Of a stretch of 64,000 nucleotides of DNA, positions 32,084 to 40,698 are shown piece after piece. The stretch is from positions 2,480,001 to 2,544,000 of the forward strand of contig CBDCNI010000001.1 in NCBI GenBank assembly GCA_965219175.1, read 5' to 3'. Every line of letters starts with the position of its first letter. The stretch's first letter is position 1. Made by a program: the position numbers and the translations under genes. The DNA is from JBBPZK01 sp965219175. Lineage in GTDB: Bacteria > Actinomycetota > Rubrobacteria > Rubrobacterales > Rubrobacteraceae. Under the pieces are notes generated by a model. It was given only the letters and a program-made list of their open reading frames with translations. It was not told the DNA's origin and ran no database searches.

Positions 32084-33418
32084 TTAGCCTGGGTGAAAAG
32101 CGGCCATAGATCCGACGAACTCCTCCAACGCGGCTAGCGCCATCTCCGCCTGACGTTCGCGGCGCTCGGGCTTGGAGAGACGGCGGCCGTCCTCTCGCTT
32201 GGGAGCGGCGGGGACGAGGCCCCAGTTCGAGTTTATGGGCTGGAGCGTACCTTCCTTGGTGGTGATGTAGTGGGCCAGGGCGCCCATCATCGTGTCGCGG
32301 GGCATCGTAACAAGCTCTTCGCCGCGCGCCAGCTTCGCGACGTTGGTTCCAGCTATGTGGCCCATCGCGGTGCTCTCGACGTAGCCTTCGACGCCAGTTA
32401 GCTGACCGGCGAAGAAGAGTGGTCTCTCCCCGAGGTCGGCCCTTATCCGCATGGTGGCTTCGAGCATCTCGTTGGAGGGGAGGTACGTGTTTCGGTGCAT
32501 TACGCCCATGCGCGCGAAGTCGGCGTTTTCCATACCGGGGATCATTCGGAATACTCGCCTCTGCTCTCCCCACTTGAGCCGCGTCTGAAAGCCGACGATG
32601 TTGAAGAGGTTGCCCTCCGCGTCGTCCTGACGGAGCTGCACGACGGCGTAAGGTTCCTCGCCGGTGCGCGGGTCAGGCAAACCGACCGGCTTCATTGGAC
32701 CGAAACTCAGGGTGTCGGGGCCGCGCCGGGCTATGGTCTCGACGGGCAAACATCCCTCGAAGTACAGGTCCTCCTCGAAGTCTTTTATGGGACTAAGCTC
32801 TGCGGTCGCCAGTTCCTTGACGAAAGCGTAGTATCGCTCGCGGTCCATCGGGCAGTTGAGATATGCGGCCTCGCCCTTACCGTAGCGAGAGGCGAGGTAG
32901 ACGATATCTTCGTCCAGAGACTCGCGGTGGACTATCGGGGAGGCTGCGTCGTAGAAGTAGAGCCTCTCGCCCGAGAGTGCCTCTATCTCATCCGCAAGGG
33001 CGTCGGAGGTAAGAGGACCCGTTGCTATCACGACCGGGCCGGATGGAATCTCCGCCGCCTCTTTCCTGATGACTTCGATGTTCGGGTGCGAGCCGACCGT
33101 TTCGGTAACAGCCTGGGGAAAGCCTTCCCGCGCGACGCCCAGGGCGCCGCCGGCCGGGACGGAGGTCTCTTCGGCGCAGTGCAGTATCACCGACCCGAGC
33201 CTCCGCAACTCTTCTTTCAAGAGGCCGGATGCGGTTGTCAGCGAGCGGTTGCCTAAAGAGTTGGAGCAGACCAACTCGGCGAATTGATCCGTGCGGTGCG
33301 CCAGGGTCTCTTTTACCGGCCGCATCTCCCACAACTCGACCGAACAACCGGCCTCCGCCGCCTGCCAGGCAGCCTCGCTCCCGGCGAGACCGCCTCCTAT
33401 AACCGTTACGTCCGACAT
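32084..33418 (-). CDS. trmFO: Methylenetetrahydrofolate-tRNA-(uracil-5-)-methyltransferase TrmFO
   Basis: 444 residues. The FAD site VIGGGLAGSEAAWQAAEAG, followed by ELVCSNSLGNRSLTTASGLLKEE and LNCPMDRERYYAFVKEL, is diagnostic of TrmFO (formerly Gid). It makes 5-methyluridine at position 54 of tRNA using folate and FADH2 rather than SAM. The conserved CxP of LYFEGCLPVET is present. The start was set at ATG 33418, 10 bases behind AGGAG; the open frame has a TTG six codons earlier. It ends 13 bases before the convergent glycosyltransferase gene. Confidence 0.96.
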   Translation of the reverse strand: MSDVTVIGGGLAGSEAAWQAAEAGCSVELWEMRPVKETLAHRTDQFAELVCSNSLGNRSLTTASGLLKEELRRLGSVILHCAEETSVPAGGALGVAREGFPQAVTETVGSHPNIEVIRKEAAEIPSGPVVIATGPLTSDALADEIEALSGERLYFYDAASPIVHRESLDEDIVYLASRYGKGEAAYLNCPMDRERYYAFVKELATAELSPIKDFEEDLYFEGCLPVETIARRGPDTLSFGPMKPVGLPDPRTGEEPYAVVQLRQDDAEGNLFNIVGFQTRLKWGEQRRVFRMIPGMENADFARMGVMHRNTYLPSNEMLEATMRIRADLGERPLFFAGQLTGVEGYVESTAMGHIAGTNVAKLARGEELVTMPRDTMMGALAHYITTKEGTLQPINSNWGLVPAAPKREDGRRLSKPERRERQAEMALAALEEFVGSMAAFHPG

Positions 33419-33502
33419 GAGATCACTACTCCTCAAAGAGCTACGAAATGTTTGCGAGGGAACTTATTCTAAGCGAAATCAAACGGCCGTCGACTGCGTC
33501 TA

Positions 33503-33928
33503 CTATCTTTCCGGGTCTCGTTCGTCGGCGGCGGCGAACTCGGCCCCGAGTACGAGCAGGTAGATGGTCGTGGCGACGAAAGCCGTGGCCGGCCAGACGA
33601 CGACGTTGTCGATCAGGTGGGCTACCAGCGAGGCCGCCCCGATAGACGCCCCGACGGAGAAGACGTGGAAGTTTCCCCACAGCGCGGACTTGCGCGGCTC
33701 TTCCCTGAACCTGGCTCTATGCCCACCGAAGGCTGCTATCCCAACAAGGGCGAAGCCCAACACGGCGCCGACCATGAATAGGAGGGCCTGGACCGTCGTC
33801 GGCAGCCCGCGAGTGTGGACGAGTACCGCGCCGGTAGTCCAGGTGGTCAGAGTGTAGCCGTAGGGCGCGCCGCTCGCCCCGACCGCAGTACGAAGGTTCC
33901 TGCCATAGTAGCGTCGGATCACGACCAC
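33503..33928 (-). CDS. Four-span membrane protein, function unknown
   Basis: 141 residues. Hydrophobic helices lie at about 25-38, 46-66, 86-103 and 110-130, with an Arg-rich stretch between the second and third (GGHRARFREEPRKS) and an acidic tail. I recognise no family. It follows trmFO's upstream region on the same strand (85-base gap) and is separated from the Met-rich lipoprotein by a GC-rich hairpin. No clear Shine-Dalgarno is visible at the first ATG. Confidence 0.6.
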   Translation of the reverse strand: MVVIRRYYGRNLRTAVGASGAPYGYTLTTWTTGAVLVHTRGLPTTVQALLFMVGAVLGFALVGIAAFGGHRARFREEPRKSALWGNFHVFSVGASIGAASLVAHLIDNVVVWPATAFVATTIYLLVLGAEFAAADERDPER

Positions 33929-33997
33929 GATTCTAGCCCCTTCTCAGGGTTCGCGCCCCAGCGATCCGCGCCGGGAAGGAGCAGCCACCGCTACACT

Positions 33998-34034
33998 CGT
34001 CCGCGCGACCGGGAATCAGCCGGTCGCGCGGACG
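33998..34034. terminator. 15-bp perfect stem-loop between two minus-strand genes
   Basis: CGTCCGCGCGACCGG (33998-34012) and CCGGTCGCGCGGACG (34020-34034) form a perfect hairpin with a 7-base loop, 27 bases past the stop of the Met-rich lipoprotein gene. No U tract follows on the minus strand, so it is a U-less actinobacterial-type terminator or an RNA-stabilising structure. Confidence 0.6.
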
Positions 34035-34061
34035 GGTACTATCGTTTTTTCCAGCCTGGTT

Positions 34062-34781
34062 TTACCTGCTGGATACCTTCACTTTTTGAACAGCAATAAA
34101 GAGCTTCTTGCTGTTGAGGCCCGGAACCTTGCTCAGGCCGAACTTATTGAGCGCGGCTTGGGCCTTGGGTATCTTCCTCACGGTACCCATCAACATGACC
34201 TTCTGGCCCTTGTTGATGTTGACCGCTTTTTCGGACTTGCCCAACACCTCTCTGATCAACACGGCCGGAACCTGCTTGCCGGCGCCCTGACCAACGGTGA
34301 AAGCCGTATCGCTCACGACGTTTTGAACCTGCACGCCGGAGAGCTGTACTTTCTTGCCGACGAGCGCCTGGGGGTTCTTCGCGTTCAGGAGCGACTGTAT
34401 GGCGGTGATCTTACCGCCGGACATGCCGGATCCACCCATCATAGTGGAACCGCCGCCCATCGCGGTGCTCCCGCCACTCATCATCGTGGAGCCACCCATC
34501 ATGCCGGTGGTGCCGCCACTCATCATGGTGGATCCTCCACCCATCATGGTAGAACCGCCCATCGTACTGCCGCCGCCGCTCACCGCGGATGTTTTTGCTC
34601 CACTCCCGGATCCGCCGCTGCTCTTCTTCCCGCCACTGTTATTGTTGCTGTTGCCGCCACCGCCGCATGCCGCCAGGCTCAACGTCGCCGCAACCGTCAG
34701 TGTACCCATGCCGACCTTCCAGGCTCGCGGGAACCGGCTTCCGATGCCGACGTGCTCCCGTGTATAAGTCTTCTCTTCCAC
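34062..34781 (-). CDS. Lipoprotein with Met/Gly/Ser/Thr repeats
   Basis: 239 residues. A long n-region is followed by a hydrophobic stretch and the lipobox LAAC (Cys 39). The mature protein begins with a Gly/Asn/Ser/Lys spacer, then residues 69-123 repeat GGSTMM with small changes, holding 13 methionines in 55 residues. The C-terminal ~110 residues look like an OB-type beta barrel (VGKKVQLSGVQVQNVVSDTAFTVG...GQKVMLMGTVRKIP). It is anchored outside the membrane. The Met-rich run recalls Cu(I)/Ag(I)-binding segments, but no copper gene is adjacent. Function unknown. Confidence 0.75.
   Translation of the reverse strand: MEEKTYTREHVGIGSRFPRAWKVGMGTLTVAATLSLAACGGGGNSNNNSGGKKSSGGSGSGAKTSAVSGGGSTMGGSTMMGGGSTMMSGGTTGMMGGSTMMSGGSTAMGGGSTMMGGSGMSGGKITAIQSLLNAKNPQALVGKKVQLSGVQVQNVVSDTAFTVGQGAGKQVPAVLIREVLGKSEKAVNINKGQKVMLMGTVRKIPKAQAALNKFGLSKVPGLNSKKLFIAVQKVKVSSR
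34413..34577 (-). repeat. In-frame repeat coding GGSTMM units
   Basis: Imperfect 18-27-base units, with CCGCCACTCATCAT and CCACCCATCAT recurring on the plus strand, encode residues 69-123 of the lipoprotein. Unit spacing varies, so length polymorphism between strains is likely. Confidence 0.7.
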
Positions 34782-35005
34782 AAAACCTCCATTTTTGGGG
34801 TCAGTCGCTCGTCCTCTAAGACGAACCGGAAGGCCGTCGATCTGTTATCGACTCTTCCGCGTTCTTTTACCCCGTCTCCGGCTTTAGTATTCATCTCGCT
34901 GGAACACCGATCGTATTTTCGCGATGCTCCGCTGCGACGGTACAAGTCGATAACGGTTGACAGCGAAAGATTGTACGCGATCCCGGCTGCTGTTTCTTAT
35001 AAGGC

Positions 35006-35794
35006 TTACCAGGCGGTGGCGCCGCCATCCACGGCGATGGTCTGCCCGGTCATGTAGGCGGCGGCTGGCGAGGCTAGAAAGACGACTACGCCTTTGAGGT
35101 CCTCGGGGTTGCCGAAGCGGTGGAGCGGGATGCCTTCGAGCATCCGCTCCTCGAACTTCTCTATGAGACCGCCGCTCATCTTGGTCGGAAACCAGCCGGG
35201 CGCTATTGCGTTTACCGAGATACCGTGAGTCGCCCAACTCGTCGCGAGGTCGCGGGTCATGGAGATGATCGCACCCTTGCTGGAACTGTACCCGATGGTC
35301 TGCATGTAATCCGGATGCCCTCCGACGAGCCCCGCCACGGAGGAGATATTGATTATGTTGCCGCCTGCGCCGGCTTCGATCATGCGCCGCCCGACCGCCT
35401 GGGCCATCAAGAACGACCCGCGCAGGTTGACGGCGATCACCTGATCGAACTTCTCTACCGGCATCTCGGCCGCCGGAGCCCCCCACGTAGCGCCGCTGTT
35501 GTTGACCAGGATGTCGACTCCCCCGAAACTCTCCACCGCCGCTGAGACGACTCCTTCCACGCTCTCGGGGTCGGTCACGTCGCACTCCAGAGCTATCGCC
35601 TTCCCGCCTCGATCCTCTATCTCCCGCCGTACTTCTTCGAGAGGATCTTTCTTGCGGGCGCAGAGGGCGACGTTCGCCCCAGCCTCGGAGAGGGCTTCGG
35701 CCATGTAGCGTCCGAGACCACGCCCACCACCCGTTACAATAGCCGTCCTGCCGTCGAGCCGGAAGAGATCCAAGGTACTCAAACTCTCCACCAT
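35006..35794 (-). CDS. Short-chain dehydrogenase/reductase (gluconate 5-dehydrogenase / FabG-like)
   Basis: 262 residues. The cofactor motif TGGGRGLG, NNSGATWG (NNAG variant), the catalytic Ser in ISSVAG, and YSSSKGA (YxxxK) are all in place; the C-terminus ends with MTGQTIAVDGGATAW. The Arg/Lys-rich loop CARKKDPLEE suggests NADP preference. The actual substrate cannot be told. It follows the acyl-CoA ligase gene by 7 bases, so an oxidoreductase step on a CoA-linked or free acid derivative is plausible. Confidence 0.85.
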   Translation of the reverse strand: MVESLSTLDLFRLDGRTAIVTGGGRGLGRYMAEALSEAGANVALCARKKDPLEEVRREIEDRGGKAIALECDVTDPESVEGVVSAAVESFGGVDILVNNSGATWGAPAAEMPVEKFDQVIAVNLRGSFLMAQAVGRRMIEAGAGGNIINISSVAGLVGGHPDYMQTIGYSSSKGAIISMTRDLATSWATHGISVNAIAPGWFPTKMSGGLIEKFEERMLEGIPLHRFGNPEDLKGVVVFLASPAAAYMTGQTIAVDGGATAW

Positions 35795-35801
35795 CTCCTT
35801 T

Positions 35802-37478
35802 CTAACTCGGCGACGGAGGAGTCTCCGCCGCCCCGGAACCCGTCGCCGTCTTCTCCCGCTCCTCGTCAGCCAGCACCCGCCGGAGCATCTTACCTACCGC
35901 GCTCTTTGGCAACTCGTCCCGGAACTCCACTTCCTTCGGAGCCTTGTACGGCGCAAGCCTCTCCTTGCAGAAAGCGAGCACGTCCTCTTCTCTTGTATCT
36001 TTATCTTGCTTCATTACTACAAATGCTTTGACCGTCTCGCCCCGGTACTCGTCTAGGATACCGACCGCGACCGCTTCGGCGACGTCGGGGTGTTCGAAGA
36101 GGACTTCTTCGATCTCGCGGGGGTAGACGTTGTAGCCGCTCGCGACGATCATGTCCTTCTTCCGGTCAACGATGTAGAAGTAGCCGTCCTCGTCCATCCG
36201 AGCCACGTCTCCGGTGTAGAGCCAGCCGTCTTTTAGTGTCCCGGCTGTTTCGTCGGGCATGTTCCAGTAGCCCTTCATGATCTGTGGGCCTTTGATGAGA
36301 AGTTCTCCGCTCTCCCCGACCGGCATCTCTCGCGAGTCGTCGTCAACGTCGACTATCTTGCAGTCGGTGCTCGGGATCGGTATTCCGATACTGCCTTCGC
36401 GGCCGTGGGTGGTGAAGGGCGGGTTGTTGTGCGTCACGGGGGACGCTTCGGAGAGACCGTAGCCTTCGAAGAGCGGCCGTCCGGCTTTCTCCTCGAAGGA
36501 GCGGAGCAGGTTCACCGGAAGGGAGGCGCCGCCGGAGTTGAAGATCTCCACGCGGTCGAAGCCGTACTCTTTGAGGTCCTCCCCGCTGCTCACGAGCGCC
36601 ATGTACATCGTCGGCACCCCGGAGAGCATCGTCGGTTCCTCGTCCCTCACCAGTGCCAGGACTTGTTCCACGTCGAAGCGTGGGACGAGGAGTTGGTTCA
36701 GGCCCTGGACGAGACCGAAGATCATCACGCACGTCAGGCCGTAGATGTGGAAGAAAGGCAGGACGCCTATGACCTTCTGGTTACCCTCGAAAGCCGAGGA
36801 GTCGGCCAGGAAGATCTCCAGCGTCTGGTGGACGTTCGCGATGAGGTTGCGGTGGGTCAGCATCGCCCCCTTCGAGACACCCGTGGTCCCACCCGTGTAC
36901 TGGAGGACTGCTACATCCTCGGCCGGGTCTATCTCGACCTCCGGGGCCGACTCCGCCTCGGTCCCGAGGAGCTCGCCGAAACTACGGTGGTCCTCGCCGA
37001 GCCCATCGGGTTCACCCTGGAAGTCCACGACCACGACGTTTCGGAGGTCCGTATCGGGCAGGATGGCCTTGACACGAGGGTACATATCCGCGTAGACGAC
37101 GATCGTTTCGGCGCCGGAGTCGTTGACGATGTGCTCGATCTCCCGCTCGACGTACATCGGGTTGAGCTGCGTAACTATGGCCCCGAGCCGGACGGTCGCG
37201 AAGAAGCTCACGACGTACTGCGGACAGTTCGGAAGCATCAGGGCGACCCGGTCTCCTTTGCCAACCGCACTCGCCGCGAACGCCGCCGCCACTCTTTCCA
37301 CCATTGCTTCGAGCCGGGAAAACGAGATGTTCGTCCCAAAGAAAGTCAGCGCGGTCTTCTCCCGATGCTCCTCGGCCGCCCTAACCAGGAGGTCGTGCAA
37401 CGACCCCGAAGGGACCTCGATCTCCGGTTCCACGTAGCCCTCGTATACTCCTAGCCAGGGTTTCTCCATGCTAGACAA
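35802..37478 (-). CDS. Long-chain fatty-acid-CoA ligase
   Basis: 558 residues from TTG 37478, chosen because AGGAGG lies five bases upstream; an ATG three codons later is the alternative. The AMP-binding motif YTGGTTGVSKGAML, GYGLSEASPVTHNNP, the YTGDVARMDEDGYFYIVDRKKD hinge and the catalytic Lys in PKSAVGKMLRR are all present. It activates fatty acids to acyl-CoA via acyl-adenylate. FadD-type length. It heads a two-gene unit with the SDR. The 225 bases upstream carry TATACT and similar boxes on the minus strand but no sure promoter. Confidence 0.9.
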   Translation of the reverse strand: MSSMEKPWLGVYEGYVEPEIEVPSGSLHDLLVRAAEEHREKTALTFFGTNISFSRLEAMVERVAAAFAASAVGKGDRVALMLPNCPQYVVSFFATVRLGAIVTQLNPMYVEREIEHIVNDSGAETIVVYADMYPRVKAILPDTDLRNVVVVDFQGEPDGLGEDHRSFGELLGTEAESAPEVEIDPAEDVAVLQYTGGTTGVSKGAMLTHRNLIANVHQTLEIFLADSSAFEGNQKVIGVLPFFHIYGLTCVMIFGLVQGLNQLLVPRFDVEQVLALVRDEEPTMLSGVPTMYMALVSSGEDLKEYGFDRVEIFNSGGASLPVNLLRSFEEKAGRPLFEGYGLSEASPVTHNNPPFTTHGREGSIGIPIPSTDCKIVDVDDDSREMPVGESGELLIKGPQIMKGYWNMPDETAGTLKDGWLYTGDVARMDEDGYFYIVDRKKDMIVASGYNVYPREIEEVLFEHPDVAEAVAVGILDEYRGETVKAFVVMKQDKDTREEDVLAFCKERLAPYKAPKEVEFRDELPKSAVGKMLRRVLADEEREKTATGSGAAETPPSPS

Positions 37479-37703
37479 TGCCGCCTCCTCACACGCCGCC
37501 GGCCCCACAAAGCCCAGCGCTCAGCTTCCCTTTTTTCACCTATCTATCACAAAGAGTATAAGCGAAACTCTCAGCCCGAACCGGACCCACTCGATCCCTG
37601 CGCGTGTCGGCGGGCGTCGCTCGAACATCGGGTAGTGACGAGCAAACAATGCGGAGACAAACTCAAAGAGTCCGTGGAAGGAGCCGGTTGTCTTCAACGG
37701 GCC

Positions 37704-38522
37704 TTAACGAACCCTCTCAAACGTCTCCGCTAGTTCGTCGAGCTTCTCCATTGTCTCGCGTTCGGGCGTGCTCGGGAGGTTGAGCAGCACCCGTTCGATG
37801 CCGAGGTCCGCGTAGCCTTCTAGGTTCTCCGGGGTGCCGCCGAAGACCGTCACCGGCACTTCCCGGCCCGCCTGCTCGTTTAGCTCACCGATCATGGTCG
37901 CGAGCTCGTCTGGTGGGAGGCCGTTGGCGAGCCACGCGTCGCCGAACTTCGCGACGCGTCCGAACGCAGCCTGGCCGCCGCCGATGTAGATCGGGACGTG
38001 CGGCTTCCGGACGGGCTTGGGGCGCGAGAAGATCGGGTCGAAGTCCACGAACTCACCGTGATACTCGGCCTCCTCCTTCGTCCAGATCTCCCGCATCGCC
38101 GCGAGTTGCTCGTCCACGAGCCTGCCGCGGGTCTTCGGGTCCGTCCCGTGGTTCTCCATCTCCTCGCGGTTCCAGCCGACCCCGACCCCGAAGATGAACC
38201 GTCCGCCGGAGACTAGGTCGAGGCTCGCCGCTTCCTTGGCGGTGGTGATGGTGTCACGCTCCATGAGCAACGCAACGCCGGTCCCGAGCAACAAGTCTTT
38301 CGTGGTCATCGCCATGGCCGTCAGCGCGACGAACGGGTCGAGCGTCTTGTAGTATTTCTCCGGAAGCTCCCCACCTCCGGGGTACGGAGACTTGCGGCTC
38401 GCCGGGATGTGCGTGTGCTCGGCGAGGAAGACAGAGTCGAAGCCTCGCTTCTCGATCTCGCCGCCGAGGGTTCCGGGTGCTATCGCGTCGTCTGTGACGA
38501 AAGTAGAGATGCCGACTTTCAT
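37704..38522 (-). CDS. LLM-class (luciferase-like) F420-dependent oxidoreductase
   Basis: 272 residues from ATG 38522, eight bases behind AGGAGGG; the open frame before it is shadow sequence. MKVGISTFVTDD, VFLAEHTHIPASR, and the LDLVSGGRFIFGVGVGWN block are the marks of the F420-binding TIGR03619-type group. Such enzymes oxidise or reduce substrates with the deazaflavin F420. The substrate is unknown. It is the last gene of the acyl-CoA run, starting 4 bases after the preceding SDR gene. Confidence 0.88.
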   Translation of the reverse strand: MKVGISTFVTDDAIAPGTLGGEIEKRGFDSVFLAEHTHIPASRKSPYPGGGELPEKYYKTLDPFVALTAMAMTTKDLLLGTGVALLMERDTITTAKEAASLDLVSGGRFIFGVGVGWNREEMENHGTDPKTRGRLVDEQLAAMREIWTKEEAEYHGEFVDFDPIFSRPKPVRKPHVPIYIGGGQAAFGRVAKFGDAWLANGLPPDELATMIGELNEQAGREVPVTVFGGTPENLEGYADLGIERVLLNLPSTPERETMEKLDELAETFERVR

Positions 38523-38526
38523 GTTC

Positions 38527-39291
38527 TTAACCCTCCTGCTCTGTCGGGCGGATGAGGACCTCGTTGATCGCGACGTGGCGGGGCCGGGTGACGATGTAGA
38601 CGACCGCGTCGGCGATGTCCTCGGCCTCAAGTATCTCCATGTCCGCGAAGCGTGAGGCGGCCTGCTCCCGGATCTCCTCGCGCAAGTGGCTCTGAAGCTC
38701 GGTTGCGACGGCCCCCGGCTCGACGAGCGAGACCCGCACGTGCCTGCCGGTTACCTCCTGGCGCAAAGACTCGCTGAACGCCCCGACGCCGAACTTCGTC
38801 AGGTTGTAGACTCCGGAGCCGCTCCTCGCCCGCCGTCCGGCCACGGAAGACGTGTTGATGAGGTCCGCGACCCGTCTCGGAGAGTCCTCGGCGGCTTTGA
38901 AAAGGTGCGGCAGCGCGGCGTGGGCGACGTACAGGAGGCCTTTGACGTTTATGTCAACCATCCTGTCCCACTCCTCGACGGGCGCGTCCTCGGCCGGACC
39001 GAGCAACATTACACCCGCGTTGTTGAAGACCGTATCGAGGCGCCCGAGTTCAGAGACGGTCTGCTCCACCGCCGATACAGCCTGCTCCCGGTCGGCGATG
39101 TCCGACTCTATGACGAGCGCCTTACCGCCATCCTCCTCTATCTCCTTCGCGAGGCTCTCCAGCCTGTCCCTGCGACGGGCGACGACGGCTACCGCCGCAC
39201 CCTGACGAGCAAGCGCCTTCGCGGCCGCCTCACCGATGCCGCTGCTTGCACCCGTTACAAGCGCGACCGTCCCATCTAGTATTTCAGCCAT
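38527..39291 (-). CDS. Short-chain dehydrogenase/reductase (YdfG/serine-dehydrogenase-like)
   Basis: 254 residues. TGASSGIGEAAAKAL, NNAGVMLLGP, INTSSVAGR and YNLTKFGVGAFSESLRQE give the classical SDR set. The C-terminal region (MEILEAEDIADAVVYIVTRPRHVAINEVLIRPTEQEG) is the signature of the YdfG-like NADP-dependent subgroup, which has broad specificity toward 3-hydroxy acids and aldehydes. It lies between the PaaI thioesterase (60-base gap) and the LLM oxidoreductase (4-base gap). Confidence 0.87.
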   Translation of the reverse strand: MAEILDGTVALVTGASSGIGEAAAKALARQGAAVAVVARRRDRLESLAKEIEEDGGKALVIESDIADREQAVSAVEQTVSELGRLDTVFNNAGVMLLGPAEDAPVEEWDRMVDINVKGLLYVAHAALPHLFKAAEDSPRRVADLINTSSVAGRRARSGSGVYNLTKFGVGAFSESLRQEVTGRHVRVSLVEPGAVATELQSHLREEIREQAASRFADMEILEAEDIADAVVYIVTRPRHVAINEVLIRPTEQEG

Positions 39292-39351
39292 TCTCGAAGC
39301 TCCTTTTCTGTTGGAAAACCTTGCTGTACAAAATGATTTTACCGCCGGACG

Positions 39352-39777
39352 TCAGACGATCGCATTGCCTTTCTTCTCGAAGACCCGAAAAGCTCCGGTA
39401 CCCATGGCGACCAGGTTGTCGTCTGCGTCGTAGACCTTCGCCTCGGCGGTCGCCGTCCGGCGGGTACGGTGAATGACCTCGCTGCGGCAGGTTATGCGGC
39501 CCTCTTTTACGGCCCCGAGGAAGTGGACGTTCATCTCTATCGTGGCCGTCCTGACACCGACCAGCGCCAGCACCGAGAGGCCCATCGCGTTGTCTATGAG
39601 CGAGGCGTAGACACCGCCGTGGAGCGTTCCCGCCCCGTTTAAGTGGACGTCCTCGACGTCTATATACACGACAGACTTCCCCGGATCCACTTCCTCGACC
39701 TTCGCCCCGATGTGCTTGGAGAACGTGACCTCCTCGTTGAAGTAGTGAGCCAGAGTCTCCAGTTGCTCTTCGTCCAT
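39352..39777 (-). CDS. PaaI-family hotdog thioesterase
   Basis: 141 residues from ATG 39777, with TAGGAG five bases upstream; an earlier ATG overlapping the preceding stop by four bases (39837) is possible. The hotdog signature GAGTLHGGVYASLIDNAMGLSVLAL, with the helix Asp/Asn, and TIEMNVHFLGAVKEGRITCRSEV are classical for PaaI/YbgC-like acyl-CoA thioesterases. It hydrolyses acyl- or aryl-CoA to the acid. In this setting it would release stalled intermediates of the adjacent CoA pathway. Confidence 0.88.
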   Translation of the reverse strand: MDEEQLETLAHYFNEEVTFSKHIGAKVEEVDPGKSVVYIDVEDVHLNGAGTLHGGVYASLIDNAMGLSVLALVGVRTATIEMNVHFLGAVKEGRITCRSEVIHRTRRTATAEAKVYDADDNLVAMGTGAFRVFEKKGNAIV

Positions 39778-39833
39778 CGTCACTCCTATCAGTCTGGAAG
39801 TTTGCCTGCGAAGACTATACGAGCCCCGGCCGG

Positions 39834-40247
39834 TCATCCATCATATACAAAGAACCCGACTTCACCGGAGGCCACGACGTCTTCTCCACGCCTCGCGTAG
39901 ATCTCGAAGGTGTAGAGGGTTCCCTTTTCGAGTCCCTCGGCTCCCGTGACTCTTCCATCCACCCGCAGCACGTCTCCCAGGAACACCATCCCCGAGAAGC
40001 GGCTCCTGAAGGCCTTGATGTAACCGTGGTCCAGGTACGGGGAGAAGAGAAGGCCCATCGTGGCGACGGTGAGCATACCGTGGGCTATGATGCCGGGCAG
40101 ACCAGCCTCCTCGGCGGCGGCGTCTATGGTGTGGATCGGGTTGTAGTCTCCAGAAGCCCCAGCGTACTTGATAAGCTGCAACCGCGTCACCGGCGGAAGC
40201 GTCCGCTCCTCCAGCTCGTCCCCGATGCTCCAGTCCAGGCGGCTCAC
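39834..40247 (-). CDS. MaoC-like hydratase, C-terminal-type half (HadB-like)
   Basis: 137 residues. The hydratase-2 motif is complete: YAGASGDYNPIHTIDAAAEEAGLPGIIAHGMLT, with catalytic Asp and His. It matches HadB-type subunits, which supply the active site of (R)-specific hydratases/dehydratases. Its ATG overlaps the stop of the neighbouring HadA-like gene by four bases, so the two are surely made together as a heterodimer. The reaction is reversible hydration of trans-2-enoyl-CoA or -ACP to the (R)-3-hydroxyacyl compound. Confidence 0.88.
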   Translation of the reverse strand: MSRLDWSIGDELEERTLPPVTRLQLIKYAGASGDYNPIHTIDAAAEEAGLPGIIAHGMLTVATMGLLFSPYLDHGYIKAFRSRFSGMVFLGDVLRVDGRVTGAEGLEKGTLYTFEIYARRGEDVVASGEVGFFVYDG

Positions 40248-40696
40248 GCTTCTATCACCTTCCTAACGGCTCCGGTGACGACCACGACGTCGTTCATGGT
40301 GAAGATACGCTCTCCCTCAAAGCTCTCGCCGGTGCGCTCGAAGAGGAGAAAACCGAGCAGACCGCGACGGCTCTGTTTGTCGTAGGAGTCTTTCAGTTCC
40401 ATGCGACAGAGAAGGTCTTCTCCGACGAAGATAGGCCGCTCGTAGGCGATATCGAACTCGCCGTGGATCATGCCCGCAACCGGCAACCTCAAACCTTCTA
40501 TCTCCCCGTAGTCGAAAGTTCTCGGGAAGGTCGGCGGCGCGAGCAGGCGTCCGTAACGGCTCTGTTCCGCCGCTCTTTCGTCCACGTAGAGAAGGTTCGG
40601 GTCGGCGATGGCTTCGGCGAACTTTCGGACCGCGCCTCGTTCGACCAGGTTCCTGACCGGCTCCGAACCCTTACCGATGAACTCTCCATAGAGCAT
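40244..40696 (-). CDS. FAS1-like dehydratase-domain protein, N-terminal-type half (HadA/HadC-like)
   Basis: 150 residues. FAEAIADPNLLYVDERAA and APPTFPRTFDYG match the MaoC N-terminal (FAS1_DH) domain, which lacks the D..H catalytic pair and serves as the substrate-binding partner. HGEFDIAYERPIFVGEDLLCRMELKDSY completes the hotdog. In mycobacteria the equivalent HadAB or HadBC dimers dehydrate long hydroxyacyl-ACP. Here the neighbours FabG and Hbd allow either fatty acid synthesis or a CoA-linked route. It begins 2 bases after fabG ends. Confidence 0.85.
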   Translation of the reverse strand: MLYGEFIGKGSEPVRNLVERGAVRKFAEAIADPNLLYVDERAAEQSRYGRLLAPPTFPRTFDYGEIEGLRLPVAGMIHGEFDIAYERPIFVGEDLLCRMELKDSYDKQSRRGLLGFLLFERTGESFEGERIFTMNDVVVVTGAVRKVIEA

Positions 40697-40698
40697 CC

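Noticed and set aside
34413..34577. CRISPR-like array
   Set aside because: The repeats are in-frame coding repeats of a Gly/Ser/Thr/Met-rich protein, with no spacers and no cas genes.
36405..37454. Plus-strand frame of 349 codons
   Set aside because: Antisense shadow of the acyl-CoA ligase gene.
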